Assembly: GCF_900167525.1 (NCBI RefSeq)
Contig: NZ_FUZQ01000006.1
Location: 1-64,000 of the forward strand
From: Krasilnikoviella flava
GTDB lineage: Bacteria; Actinomycetota; Actinomycetes; Actinomycetales; Cellulomonadaceae
DNA length: 64,000 bases
Direction of reading: 5' to 3'
The notes beneath the pieces are model-generated. The model made no database searches. It saw nothing but the letters and a program-made list of their open reading frames with translations, and was not told where the DNA came from. Numbering within the stretch: the stretch's first letter is position 1; the number at the start of each line of letters is the position of its first letter. Positions 42,218 through 50,503 of the stretch are shown here, in pieces. The position numbers and the translations under genes were made by a program.

Positions 42218-43402
42218 TCAGCCGCGCAGCAGGTAGGCGCCGGGGTCGGCGAGGACGTGCTGCACGACGAGGCGACCGGCGCCGATGACGCCCGCCTCGG
42301 GGCCGGTCGTGGCGCGCGTGATGACGAGGTTCTTGGTCACGAGCGGGTGGCAGCCTTCGTAGAGCTGGGAGCGCACGCTGGCCACGAACGGCTCCAGCGT
42401 GGACAGGGCGCCCCCGAGGAACACCGCGTCGGGGTTCACGAAGTTCACGACGGTGCACAGCACCTCGCCGAGGTGCCGGCCTGCCTCGCGCACGAGGGTC
42501 GTCGCCTCGGGCTCGGCGTCGCCCGCGCGGCGCACGACGTCGGCCGTCGTGCTGACGTCCACCCCGCGGTCGCGCAGCTGCCGCACGATCGCGGCACCGG
42601 AGGCGATCGTCTCGAGGCAGCCGAGCTTGCCGCAGGAGCAAGGGATCTCCCCGGCGGCACTCACGCGGGAGTGCGTGATGTCGCCGGCCGCCCCGGTCGC
42701 CCCGCGGTGCAGGCGGCCCGAGGCGATGAGGCCGCTGCCGATCCCGGAGCCGGCCTTCACGGTCACGGAGTGCTGGACCCGGCGAGGGTAGGAGAAGTGC
42801 TCGCCCAGCGCCATGAGGTTGACGTCGTTGTCGACGAGCACCGGCACCCCGGCGCGCTCGGCCAGCCACTCCCGCACGGGGAAGCCGTTCCAGCCGGGCA
42901 TGCGCGCCGGGGACTCGACGCGGCCGGTCTCGACGTCGACGGGGCCGGGCAGGCCCACCGCGAGCCCCCGGAGCGCGGATGCCGGCGCGAACGGCGTGGC
43001 CAGGTCGGCACCCTCGGCGAGGACGGCGGCGAGCGCGGTCTCCGGCCCGGCGGCGATCTCGACGGGGACCTCCCGGACCGCCTCGAGCCGGCCGGTGAGG
43101 CTCATGACCGCGATGCGGGCGTGCGTGCCCCCCAGGTCGGCGGCGAGCACGTGGCCGCCCTCGGGGCGCAGCCGCAGCAGCCGCGGGCGACGCCCGCCCC
43201 GGGACTCGCCCGCGCCGCCCTCGTCGAGCACGCCGGCGTCGATGAGCTCGGTGACGCGGGCGGAGACCGTGGACGGGGCCACGCCCAGCTCGCGCGCGAG
43301 GTCGGCCCGCGACGTCGCGACGCCGGCGGAGACCAGCGCGACGATCTGCGACGTCACGGGCGCGTCGGCGGCTGCCTGGGCGGGAGCGGGGTCGACGACC
43401 AT
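42218..43402 (-). CDS. ROK-family transcriptional repressor
   Basis: A 394-residue NagC/XylR-type regulator. The N-terminal winged helix (VTSQIVALVSAGVATSRADL, ARELGVAPSTVSARV, about residues 16-55) is followed by the ROK fold: AADLGGTHARIAVM, VDNDVNLMALGEH, and the zinc site CSCGKLGCLE. Start ATG 43402 is preferred over an upstream in-frame ATG at 43435 because GAAGGAA precedes it. It diverges from a CUT1 importer and ROK kinase; three related AAAGTT-type sites between them are likely operators. The inducing sugar is unknown. Confidence 0.92.
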   Translation of the reverse strand: MVVDPAPAQAAADAPVTSQIVALVSAGVATSRADLARELGVAPSTVSARVTELIDAGVLDEGGAGESRGGRRPRLLRLRPEGGHVLAADLGGTHARIAVMSLTGRLEAVREVPVEIAAGPETALAAVLAEGADLATPFAPASALRGLAVGLPGPVDVETGRVESPARMPGWNGFPVREWLAERAGVPVLVDNDVNLMALGEHFSYPRRVQHSVTVKAGSGIGSGLIASGRLHRGATGAAGDITHSRVSAAGEIPCSCGKLGCLETIASGAAIVRQLRDRGVDVSTTADVVRRAGDAEPEATTLVREAGRHLGEVLCTVVNFVNPDAVFLGGALSTLEPFVASVRSQLYEGCHPLVTKNLVITRATTGPEAGVIGAGRLVVQHVLADPGAYLLRG

Positions 43403-43773
43403 CGAGGTTCCTTCGCGATCGAACAAAGTTGACACGCCCCATCGTGGCTCACGAGCGGCGTCAGGACCAGCCGGTCACACGATCGGCTCGAACCTTGGAC
43501 GAGTTTACCGAACTAAGTTCGCAAACTTTGATTCGTGTGATGTGATGGGCCCACGTTCGACCGAACGAAGGCGGCAGCCCTCGGTCGGACACCCCCGGGG
43601 CCTCGGACGGCACCGCTCGGATCTCGACGAGGAGAAGACGCCCATGACGACACCGCGGACGCCCGACGACGACGGTCGGCACCCCGCGGCGTCGCCTCCC
43701 TAGCCCCACCTCGCTCCAGGGCGCGCGGCACCGACGCCCCGCCCCGCACAGCACCCACCAGAGAGGAACTCCC
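43403..43773. promoter_or_regulatory. divergent control region with three ROK operator-like sites
   Basis: This 371-base gap holds CGAACAAAGTTGAC (43420-43433), the near-perfect palindrome CGAACTAAGTTCG (43509-43521) and, overlapping its end, GCAAACTTTG (43521-43530), the last being CAAAGTTTGC on the other strand. All share a GAACWAAGTT-like core and probably bind the adjacent ROK repressor, controlling both it and the importer. A 19-codon reading frame with a good ribosome-binding site lies at 43644-43703. The remainder shows nothing clear. Confidence 0.55.
43644..43703 (+). CDS. possible 19-residue leader peptide before the importer operon
   Basis: ATG 43644 is preceded by GACGAGGAG at a good distance and opens a frame MTTPRTPDDDGRHPAASPP that ends at TAG 43703, 70 bases before the binding-protein gene. 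Nothing in the peptide suggests an attenuator (no run of one amino acid apart from three Asp). It may be a real short leader, an evolutionary remnant or chance; the ribosome-binding site is the only support. Confidence 0.3.
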   Translation: MTTPRTPDDDGRHPAASPP

Positions 43774-45030
43774 ATGCGCATGCGCACCCCCCTCCTCGCC
43801 GGCACCGCGGTCCTCGCGACCCTCGGCCTCGCGGCGTGCGGCTCCGGCTCCGGCTCGGGCGGCTCCGACGACGGCACGATCGTCTGGGACATGTGGTCCG
43901 GCAGCCAGTCCGACACGGACGCGCTCAACGAGACGCTCGCGATCGTCAAGAAGGAGAACCCGGACGTCGACGTCCGCCTCCAGACGGCCCCGTGGAACGA
44001 CTACTTCACGAAGCTCACGACCAACCTGTCGTCGGGCAACCTGGCCTGCATCACGTCGATGAACGGCCAGCGCCTGTCCACCTACGCCGACGCGTTCGAG
44101 CCCCTCACGGACGCCGACCTCGAGGCCGCCGGCCTCAGCAAGGACGACTTCGCCCCCGGCGCGCTCGACATCATGACGTACGACGGGAAGCTCCTCGGGG
44201 TGCCCTACGACGTCGCGACGATGCTCGTCTACTACAACAAGGACCTCATCGACGCGGCCGGCGCCCCGGAGCCGGCGACCGGCTGGTCGTTCGACGACTT
44301 CGAGGCGACAGCGAAGGGCGCCACGACGGACGCCAACGCCGGCTTCGCCGTCGGGCTGGGCGAGTTCCAGTGGATGGCCCTGCCGATCGCGCAGTCCGGC
44401 AAGCAGCCGGTGAGCGAGGACGGGGCGCTCGCCCTCACCGACCCCGCGTTCGTCGACGCCTCGGAGTGGTACGCCGGCCTCGTCACCGACCAGAAGGTCG
44501 CGCTGCCCGCGGCGTCCGCCTCCGACACCGGCTGGGGCGAGAACCAGTACTCGGGCGGCAACGCCGCGATGGCCGTGGACGGCACCTGGAACGCCGCGAC
44601 CTACCTGGCCAACGACGCCGGGTTCGAGGCCGGCATGGTCGAGCTGCCCACCGGCGAGAACGGCTCCACGAGCCTCGTCCTCGGCTCCGGGTACGGCATC
44701 GCGAAGGGCTGCGAGGACAAGGAGGCCGCGCTGCAGGTGCTCGGCTCGCTCGTCGGGAAGGACGCCCAGGACGCGATGGCGACCTCCGGCCGCAGCTACC
44801 CCGCGCGCGCCGAGTCGCAGCCGCTGTACTTCGAGTCGCTCGACGCGTCGGTCCGCGACGACGTCAAGGCCGCGTTCGACGCCGCGTTCGCCGACGTCGA
44901 GGGCCAGCGCTCCACCCAGAACTGGGACCAGGTCAACACCGCCCTGCAGCCCAACCTCGTGAGCGTCTACAACGGCCAGGCAGAGATGGCGGACGTCCTC
45001 GGCCAGACCCAGCAGCAGTTCGGCCAGTGA
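43774..45030 (+). CDS. sugar-binding lipoprotein of CUT1 ABC importer
   Basis: A 418-residue family-1 binding protein. Signal peptide MRMRTPLLAGTAVLATLGL with lipobox LAAC, then a Gly/Ser linker; the mature part starts GTIVWDMWSGSQSDTDALNE and contains AMAVDGTWNAATYLAND and a ligand-pocket segment NTALQPNLVSVYNG near the end. ATG 43774 follows AGAGAGGA. It is the first gene of an operon with two permeases and a ROK sugar kinase, opposite a ROK repressor. The kinase suggests a monosaccharide or a disaccharide that yields glucose or a similar hexose. Confidence 0.92.
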   Translation: MRMRTPLLAGTAVLATLGLAACGSGSGSGGSDDGTIVWDMWSGSQSDTDALNETLAIVKKENPDVDVRLQTAPWNDYFTKLTTNLSSGNLACITSMNGQRLSTYADAFEPLTDADLEAAGLSKDDFAPGALDIMTYDGKLLGVPYDVATMLVYYNKDLIDAAGAPEPATGWSFDDFEATAKGATTDANAGFAVGLGEFQWMALPIAQSGKQPVSEDGALALTDPAFVDASEWYAGLVTDQKVALPAASASDTGWGENQYSGGNAAMAVDGTWNAATYLANDAGFEAGMVELPTGENGSTSLVLGSGYGIAKGCEDKEAALQVLGSLVGKDAQDAMATSGRSYPARAESQPLYFESLDASVRDDVKAAFDAAFADVEGQRSTQNWDQVNTALQPNLVSVYNGQAEMADVLGQTQQQFGQ

Positions 45031-45055
45031 GCCGCACGAGAGGGGCCTCCTACCG

Positions 45056-45979
45056 ATGACCACGACCAGCACGGCCGGGACGCGGCGCTCCAGCCGCTCC
45101 CGGCTGAGCCGGGTCGAGTCCCGCCAGGCGCTGGGCTTCATGAGCCCGGCCCTGGTGGGCCTCGCCCTGTTCACCATCGTCCCCGTCGGGCTCTCGATCG
45201 TGATGAGCCTGTTCCACTGGCCCGCGTTCGGCGAGCGCAGCTTCGCCGGGCTCGGCAACTACGTCGCCCTGTTCACCCAGAACCCCGACTTCTGGCCGGC
45301 GCTGCGCAACTCCGCCGTCTTCGCCCTGCTGTACGTGCCGCTCAACCTCGTGGTGGCGCTGTCGCTCGCGCTCGCCCTCGGGCCGCGCATCCGCGGCCGG
45401 GCGGCGTTCCGGGTGCTGTTCTTCATCCCCGTCGTCACGCCGATCGTCGCGAACGCGCTCGTCTGGAAGATGCTGCTGCAGCCGCAGGGCCTGTTCAACG
45501 GCATCTCCGTGTCCGTGTTCGGCGTCGAGCTGCCCAACTTCCTCGCCGACCAGAACTGGGCGATGGTCATGGTCGTCGTCATGTCGGTGTGGCAGGGCAT
45601 GGGCTACAACATGCTCATCTTCTCGGCCGCGCTCGAGCAGCTACCGGCCCCCGTCGTCGAGGCGGCGCGGATCGACGGCGCCCAGGGGTGGCGCATGCTG
45701 CGCAGCGTCGTGCTGCCGATGCTGTCGCCGTCGATCTTCTTCGCCACGGTGATGACCGTCATCACGGCGCTCCAGGTCTTCGCCCAGCCCCAGCTGCTCA
45801 CCGGCGGCGGGCCCGGCAACTCGACCCTCCCCCTGGTGCAGTTCATCTACAACCAGGGATTCAAGTTCCAGGACCTCGGGCTCGCCGCGGCCGCGGCCTG
45901 GGTCCTGTTCGTGCTCATCATCGGGCTGACCGCGTTCCAGTTCCGGGCGCAGAAGAGGTGGGTGCACTATGAGCACTGA
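45056..45979 (+). CDS. CUT1 sugar ABC permease (MalF-like)
   Basis: A 307-residue permease with six predicted helices; the first is ALVGLALFTIVPVGLSIVMS. The EAA loop reads VVEAARIDGAQGWRMLRSVV. ATG 45056 follows GAGAGGGG and lies 25 bases after the binding-protein gene; the 3' end overlaps the second permease by 11 bases. It forms the channel with the product of the next gene. No ATPase is encoded nearby, so an ATPase shared between importers, as MsiK is in streptomycetes, probably powers it. Confidence 0.93.
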   Translation: MTTTSTAGTRRSSRSRLSRVESRQALGFMSPALVGLALFTIVPVGLSIVMSLFHWPAFGERSFAGLGNYVALFTQNPDFWPALRNSAVFALLYVPLNLVVALSLALALGPRIRGRAAFRVLFFIPVVTPIVANALVWKMLLQPQGLFNGISVSVFGVELPNFLADQNWAMVMVVVMSVWQGMGYNMLIFSAALEQLPAPVVEAARIDGAQGWRMLRSVVLPMLSPSIFFATVMTVITALQVFAQPQLLTGGGPGNSTLPLVQFIYNQGFKFQDLGLAAAAAWVLFVLIIGLTAFQFRAQKRWVHYEH

Positions 45980-46895
45980 CCGCACCGAGGTCCTCACGGC
46001 GCCGCCCCTCGCGGCGGCCGCCGACCCCGTCCCCGACGCCGGGCCCCGCCCGCGCCGCGACGGCTCCGGCACCGGCCGGGTCCGCCTCGTCCTCGCGCAC
46101 GTCGGCATCGTCCTGGCCGCAGCCCTCTTCGCGCTGCCGCTGGTGTACGCCTTCTTCTCCGCGCTCAAGCCGAACAACGAGATGTTCTCGATGCCGCCGA
46201 CGCTCGTGGGCTCGGAGGTGCGGTGGAGCAACTTCGCCGACGTCTTCGCCTACGGACCGTTCGCCACGTACATCGGCAACTCGTTCTTCGTCGCCGTGGC
46301 CGGCACGCTCGTGGTGCTCGCCGTCTCGACGACCGCCGGCTACGCCTTCGGACGCCTGCGGTGGAAGGGGCGAGACGTCGTCTTCGTCCTCTTCCTCGTG
46401 ACGCTCATGGTGCCCCAGGAGGTCCTGGTGGTGCCGATGTTCATCGTCATGCAGTGGTTCGGCTGGGTGGACTCGTACCAGTCGCTGATCTTCCCGTTCG
46501 CCTTCACGGCCTTCGGTACGTTCCTCATGCGCCAGTTCTTCCGGGGCATCCCGTTCGAGCTGGACGAGGCCGCCCGGGTCGACGGCGCGGGACCGTTCCG
46601 CACGTTCTGGCAGATCATCCTGCCGCTGGCCACGTCGGCCGTCGCCGTGCTCGCCGTCTTCACCTTCATGGCGTTCTGGAACAGCTACCTGTGGCCGCTC
46701 ATCACCGTGGTCGACTACCAGTCGCACGGCACGCTGCCCATCGGCCTGGCGACGTTCTCCGGCCAGAACGGTACCCGGTGGGACCTCCAGATGGCGGCAG
46801 CGATCATCTCGATGGTCCCGACGACGATCATCGTCATCGCCCTCCAGAAGCACCTGGTCAAGGGCATCGCCACCGCCGGCCTCGGGGGTCGCTGA
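45969..46895 (+). CDS. CUT1 sugar ABC permease (MalG-like)
   Basis: A 308-residue permease with a 40-residue N-terminal tail rich in Ala, Pro and Arg, and six helices beginning VRLVLAHVGIVLAAALFALP. The EAA loop reads ELDEAARVDGAGPFRTFWQI, and the C-terminus ends HLVKGIATAGLGGR. The start overlaps the preceding permease by 11 bases, and the stop TGA is followed directly by the GTG of the ROK kinase gene, so all four genes of the operon are tightly linked. Confidence 0.93.
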   Translation: MSTDRTEVLTAPPLAAAADPVPDAGPRPRRDGSGTGRVRLVLAHVGIVLAAALFALPLVYAFFSALKPNNEMFSMPPTLVGSEVRWSNFADVFAYGPFATYIGNSFFVAVAGTLVVLAVSTTAGYAFGRLRWKGRDVVFVLFLVTLMVPQEVLVVPMFIVMQWFGWVDSYQSLIFPFAFTAFGTFLMRQFFRGIPFELDEAARVDGAGPFRTFWQIILPLATSAVAVLAVFTFMAFWNSYLWPLITVVDYQSHGTLPIGLATFSGQNGTRWDLQMAAAIISMVPTTIIVIALQKHLVKGIATAGLGGR

Positions 46896-47849
46896 GTGGG
46901 CGGGCAGCACGGCACGCCGGACGGTGGCGGGCGAGACGTCGTCGCCGGCCTGGACATCGGTGGCACGGGCACGTCCGTCGTCCTGCTCGACGGCGAGCGC
47001 GTCGTCGCCCGCGAGCACGCCCCCACCCCCGCACGGGAGGGCGGTGGGGCCATGGCCGCCACGGCGGCGGGCCTCGTGCGGTCCGCGCTGGGCGCGACGC
47101 CCGGCGCGCGGCTGGTAGGCGCAGGAGTCGGCGCGGCGGGGGTGGTCGACGCCGCCACCGGCACCGTCGTGGCCGCGTCGGACTCGTTCCGGGACTGGGC
47201 CGGGTTCCCGCTCGCCGCGGAGCTGGGTGCGGACCTCGGAGTACCGGTGCAGGTCGAGAACGACGTGAACGCCTTCGCCCTCGGCGAGGCCCGCCTGGGG
47301 GCCGCCCGCGGCCTGGACGACGTCCTGGCGATCATGCTCGGCACCGGCGTCGGCGGCGCGTTCGTGCTCCGCGGCGAGCTGTACCGCGGTCCGAGCGGTG
47401 CTGCCGGCGAGATCGGCCACGTGACCGGGTTCGGCGACCTGGCGTGCACCTGCGGCGGCCACGGTCATCTCGAGACCCTCGCGTCCGGGCGGGCGGTCGC
47501 CCGCGCGTACGAGCGGGCCGCGGGCGTCGCCGTCCTCGGCGCGCGCCAGGTCGCCGACCACGCCCGGGCCGGCGACCCGCACGCCCGACGTGTGCTCGAC
47601 GCCGCCGCAGACGCCGTCGGCCGGGCGGCGGTGCTCGTCGCCACGCTGCTGGACGTCACGGACGTCGTGGTGGGCGGCGGGGTGGCCGGCGCCTGGGACC
47701 TCCTGGGTCCCGGGGTGGACGAGAGCGTGCTCCGCGAGCCCCCGGTCTCCGGCGCCGCCGTCCGTGTCCGGCCCTCGGCGCTGGGCCGCGACGCCGTCGC
47801 GCTGGGTGCCGCCTCGCTCGCGCCGGCGGCCGCCCCCGTCGCTGGTTGA
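46896..47849 (+). CDS. ROK-family sugar kinase (glucokinase-like)
   Basis: A 317-residue kinase that probably phosphorylates the sugar delivered by the preceding importer. The ATP motif DIGGTGTSVVLLDGERVV, substrate loop VENDVNAFALGEA, GTGVGGAF and the zinc/ROK signature CTCGGHGHLE are visible; there is no helix-turn-helix, which separates it from the ROK repressor at 42218. GTG 46896 directly follows the permease stop codon. The TGA stop codon lies within the first unit (GCTGGTTGAG) of a repeat array. Specificity among glucose, N-acetylglucosamine, fructose or allose cannot be read. Confidence 0.9.
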   Translation: MGGQHGTPDGGGRDVVAGLDIGGTGTSVVLLDGERVVAREHAPTPAREGGGAMAATAAGLVRSALGATPGARLVGAGVGAAGVVDAATGTVVAASDSFRDWAGFPLAAELGADLGVPVQVENDVNAFALGEARLGAARGLDDVLAIMLGTGVGGAFVLRGELYRGPSGAAGEIGHVTGFGDLACTCGGHGHLETLASGRAVARAYERAAGVAVLGARQVADHARAGDPHARRVLDAAADAVGRAAVLVATLLDVTDVVVGGGVAGAWDLLGPGVDESVLREPPVSGAAVRVRPSALGRDAVALGAASLAPAAAPVAG

Positions 47850-47934
47850 GCCTGTCGAAGCCGCTGGTCGAGCCTGTCGAGACCCGGTTTCGACCAGCTC
47901 GACCAACGGGCGTCTCGACAGGCTCGACCAGCGG
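47841..47934. repeat. GGTYGAGCCTGTCGA repeats with a 23-bp perfect stem
   Basis: Two direct copies of CTGGTYGAGCCTGTCGA (47842-47858, 47864-47880) are followed by two inverted versions. The arms 47861-47883 and 47912-47934 are exact reverse complements over 23 bases with a 28-base loop. The first copy contains the TGA stop codon of the ROK kinase. The array lies between converging genes and is likely a two-way terminator. Confidence 0.8.
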
Positions 47935-47943
47935 GAACGGACC

Positions 47944-48759
47944 TCAGCGCGCCAGCCAGCCCCCGTCGACGGGGATGACGGCGCCGTGCACGTAGTCCGA
48001 CGCGGGCGAGGCGAGGTACAGCACCGCGCCGGCGATGTCCTCCGGCGTGGCCCAACGGCCCGCGGGGATCCGGGCGAGGATCTCGGCGTTGCGCCCCTCG
48101 TCCGCCCGCAGGGCCCCGGTGTTCGCGGTGGCCACGTAGCCCGGCGCGACGGCGTTGACGTTGACGCCGCGGCCGGCCCACTCGTTGGCGAGGGCCTTCG
48201 TCAGGCCCGCGAGCGCCGACTTCGACGCCGTGTAGCCCGGCACGTTGACGCCGCCCTGGAAGCTCAGCATCGACGCGGTGCCGATGACCTTGCCGCCCCC
48301 GCGGGCCAGCATGGCGCGACCGACCTCGCGGGAGAGCGTCCACGCCGCGCGCAGGTTCACCTCGAGCACGTGGTCGAAGTCGGCGTCCGGGTGCTCGGCC
48401 GCCGGGGCGCGGCGGATGGTGCCGCCGTTGTTGACCAGCACGTCCACCTCGCGCTCCACCAGCGTCGCGGCGAGCGCGGCGACGGCGTCCCGGTCGGACA
48501 GGTCGGCGGCGACCGGGGTGAACCGGCGTCCGGCGGCCTCGACGGCCCGGCGGGCGTCCGAGTCGCCGTCCGGCATCGTCGTGCTCACGCCGATCACGTC
48601 GGCGCCGGCCCGGGCGAGGAGCGCCGCGATCGCGAGGCCGATGCCCTTGCTGGCGCCGGTCACGGCCGCGGTGCGCCCCTCGAGGCTGAACATCCGGGCG
48701 ACGGCGGGGTCGAGACCCGGGCCGGTAGCCGCGGGGCGGTCGGTGGTGCTGGTGCTCAC
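47944..48759 (-). CDS. kduD: 2-keto-3-deoxygluconate 5-dehydrogenase (SDR)
   Basis: A 271-residue short-chain dehydrogenase predicted to reduce 2,5-diketo-3-deoxygluconate to KDG with NAD(P)H. TGASKGIG at 34-41, NNGGT at 110-114 (the GG form seen in KduD rather than the usual NNAG), Ser163 region, and Tyr176/Lys180 in YTASK are visible; GWATPEDIAGAVLYLASPAS-type C-terminal sequence is typical (here with R before W). GTG 48759. It is the last gene of the TRAP-kduI-iclR-kduD operon. General SDRs are hard to assign alone; kduI in the same operon makes the call firm. Confidence 0.9.
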   Translation of the reverse strand: MSTSTTDRPAATGPGLDPAVARMFSLEGRTAAVTGASKGIGLAIAALLARAGADVIGVSTTMPDGDSDARRAVEAAGRRFTPVAADLSDRDAVAALAATLVEREVDVLVNNGGTIRRAPAAEHPDADFDHVLEVNLRAAWTLSREVGRAMLARGGGKVIGTASMLSFQGGVNVPGYTASKSALAGLTKALANEWAGRGVNVNAVAPGYVATANTGALRADEGRNAEILARIPAGRWATPEDIAGAVLYLASPASDYVHGAVIPVDGGWLAR

Positions 48760-48804
48760 GTGTGTCGTCCTTCGTCTGGCCCGGGGGTGGGCGGGCGCAC
48801 GGCC

Positions 48805-49554
48805 CTACCGGTCGCCCCCGAGCGCGTGGGTGATGTCGGCGGCCGTCTTGTGCAGGTCGCCGGCCATCGCGGCGAGCTGCTCCTCCGTGTGCTCGAGGGC
48901 GAGCGAGGAGATCGACAGGCCGTAGTTGGAGTGCCCGGAGTGGTCGCGGACGGCGGTACCGATGCAGACCACGCCGGGCACGTTCTCCTCGCGGTCGAAG
49001 GCGTACCCGTCGCGGCGGATGTCGTCGAGCTCCGCGCGCAGGTCGTCCAGCGTCGCGAGGCTGCGCGCGGTGCGCCGCGGCAGGCCGGCCCGGTTGACGA
49101 AGCGCTCGACGGCGTCGTCGTCGAGCCGCGCCAGGATGGACTTGCCGATCGCGGAGGTGTGCAGCGGGATCGACGCGCCGACGCGCGAGGGCATCCGGTA
49201 CGGCTTGTCCGAGTCCGTGCGGACGAGGTAGATGATCTCGTCGCCGCTGCGCACGCCCACGTGCACCGTGCACTGCACGCGGCGCACGAGGTCGTCCACG
49301 TACGGCTGGACGATCGTCGAGACGTCCACCCGGTCGTACGCCGCTCCGGCCAGGGACAGGATCTTCGGGCCGGGCACGTGCGTCCCGCCGTCGGCGACAC
49401 GGATGAAGTCGCGGTCGACGAGCGTGGCGAGGATGCGGTGCACCGTCGCCTTGGGCAGGTCCACCGCCGCCACGATCTCGCTGAAGCGCCCGTGCGTCAT
49501 CGCCGCCTCGAGCACCATCAGCGTCTTCTCGCTGGCCGTCGTCGCCTCGCTCAT
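48805..49554 (-). CDS. IclR-family transcriptional regulator
   Basis: A 249-residue regulator: winged helix (ASEKTLMVLEAAMTHGRFSE, LPKATVHRILATLVDRDFIR, residues about 7-55) and IclR ligand domain (CTVHVGVRSGDEIIYLVRTD, LHTSAIGKSILA, VCIGTAVRDHSG). It is encoded inside the operon it probably controls, 51 bases after kduI and 45 before kduD. The palindromic sites upstream of dctP (53457-53493) are likely targets, which would make it autoregulated. Effector unknown; a keto-deoxyuronate is plausible. Confidence 0.92.
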   Translation of the reverse strand: MSEATTASEKTLMVLEAAMTHGRFSEIVAAVDLPKATVHRILATLVDRDFIRVADGGTHVPGPKILSLAGAAYDRVDVSTIVQPYVDDLVRRVQCTVHVGVRSGDEIIYLVRTDSDKPYRMPSRVGASIPLHTSAIGKSILARLDDDAVERFVNRAGLPRRTARSLATLDDLRAELDDIRRDGYAFDREENVPGVVCIGTAVRDHSGHSNYGLSISSLALEHTEEQLAAMAGDLHKTAADITHALGGDR

Positions 49555-49605
49555 CGACCGTTCCTCCTCGTCCCTGCGCGTCCGCGCGTCGTCAGCGCAT
49601 CCTGG

Positions 49606-50457
49606 TCAGCGCATCGTGGCGACGTCGAAGCCGTCCATGTCGTCGAACGCCTGGTTCTCGCCGGCCATCGCCCACACGAAGGAGTATGCGGCGGTGCCGA
49701 CCCCCGAGTGCACCGACCAGCTCGGCGAGATGATCGCCTCCCGGTCCGCGACGACCATGTGCCGCGTCTCGGTGGGCTCCCCCAGCAGGTGCACGACCCG
49801 CGCCTCGGTCGGCAGGTCGAAGTACAGGTAGCACTCCGTGCGCCGGTCGTGGGTGTGCGCCGGCATGGTGTTCCACATGCTGCCGGGGTGCAGCGTCGTG
49901 ACACCCATGACCACCTGGCAGGACCGCACGCCGTTCTCGTGGATGTACTGGTTCAGCGTGCGCCGGTTGGACGTGACCTGGTCGCCCAGCTCGCGCACGG
50001 TGCCCTGACCGGGCTCCACGAGCGTGGTCGGGTAGGCGGTGTGCGCCGGCGCCGAGAACAGGTAGAACCGGGCCGGCCCGGCCTCCCCTGCTGCGGAGCC
50101 GGACACGTCGTCGGACGCGAGCACGACGTCGGCCGCCCCCCGCCCCACGTACAGGCACGCGCCGTGCGCGAGCCGGTGCGCGGTGCCGTCCACCGTGACC
50201 GTGCCCGGGCCACCGACGTTGACGATGCCGGCCTCGCGGTGGTCGAAGAACCGCTCCGAGCGGATCTCCGGATAGCCCGGCAGGGTCAGCGGCGCGGACA
50301 CCGGGCTGATGCCGCCCAGCACCACGCGGTCGTGGTGGGTGTAGACGGTGCGGATCTCGTCGTCGACGAACAGGTCGGGCACGAGATAGCGGTCGCGCAG
50401 GTCCTGGGTGGTCATGCCCGGGACCTGGTCCGGGGCGGTGGCGTAACGCTGTTCCAT
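49606..50457 (-). CDS. kduI: 5-keto-4-deoxyuronate isomerase
   Basis: A 283-residue cupin enzyme that isomerises 5-keto-4-deoxyuronate, formed from unsaturated uronates, to 2,5-diketo-3-deoxygluconate. Zinc ligands match the family: His201, His203 and Glu208 in AHTHDRRTE, and His250 in SWSVHSGVG. Length and start (MEQRYATAPDQVPGMTTQDL) are as in E. coli KduI. ATG 50457, 46 bases after dctM. Its substrate implies that a lyase and an unsaturated glucuronyl hydrolase (GH88/GH105) are encoded outside this window. Confidence 0.95.
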   Translation of the reverse strand: MEQRYATAPDQVPGMTTQDLRDRYLVPDLFVDDEIRTVYTHHDRVVLGGISPVSAPLTLPGYPEIRSERFFDHREAGIVNVGGPGTVTVDGTAHRLAHGACLYVGRGAADVVLASDDVSGSAAGEAGPARFYLFSAPAHTAYPTTLVEPGQGTVRELGDQVTSNRRTLNQYIHENGVRSCQVVMGVTTLHPGSMWNTMPAHTHDRRTECYLYFDLPTEARVVHLLGEPTETRHMVVADREAIISPSWSVHSGVGTAAYSFVWAMAGENQAFDDMDGFDVATMR

Positions 50458-50503
50458 GAAAACCTCCGAGTCGGTGGTGGACGGTGGCCGAGGTGCGGCC
50501 CGG

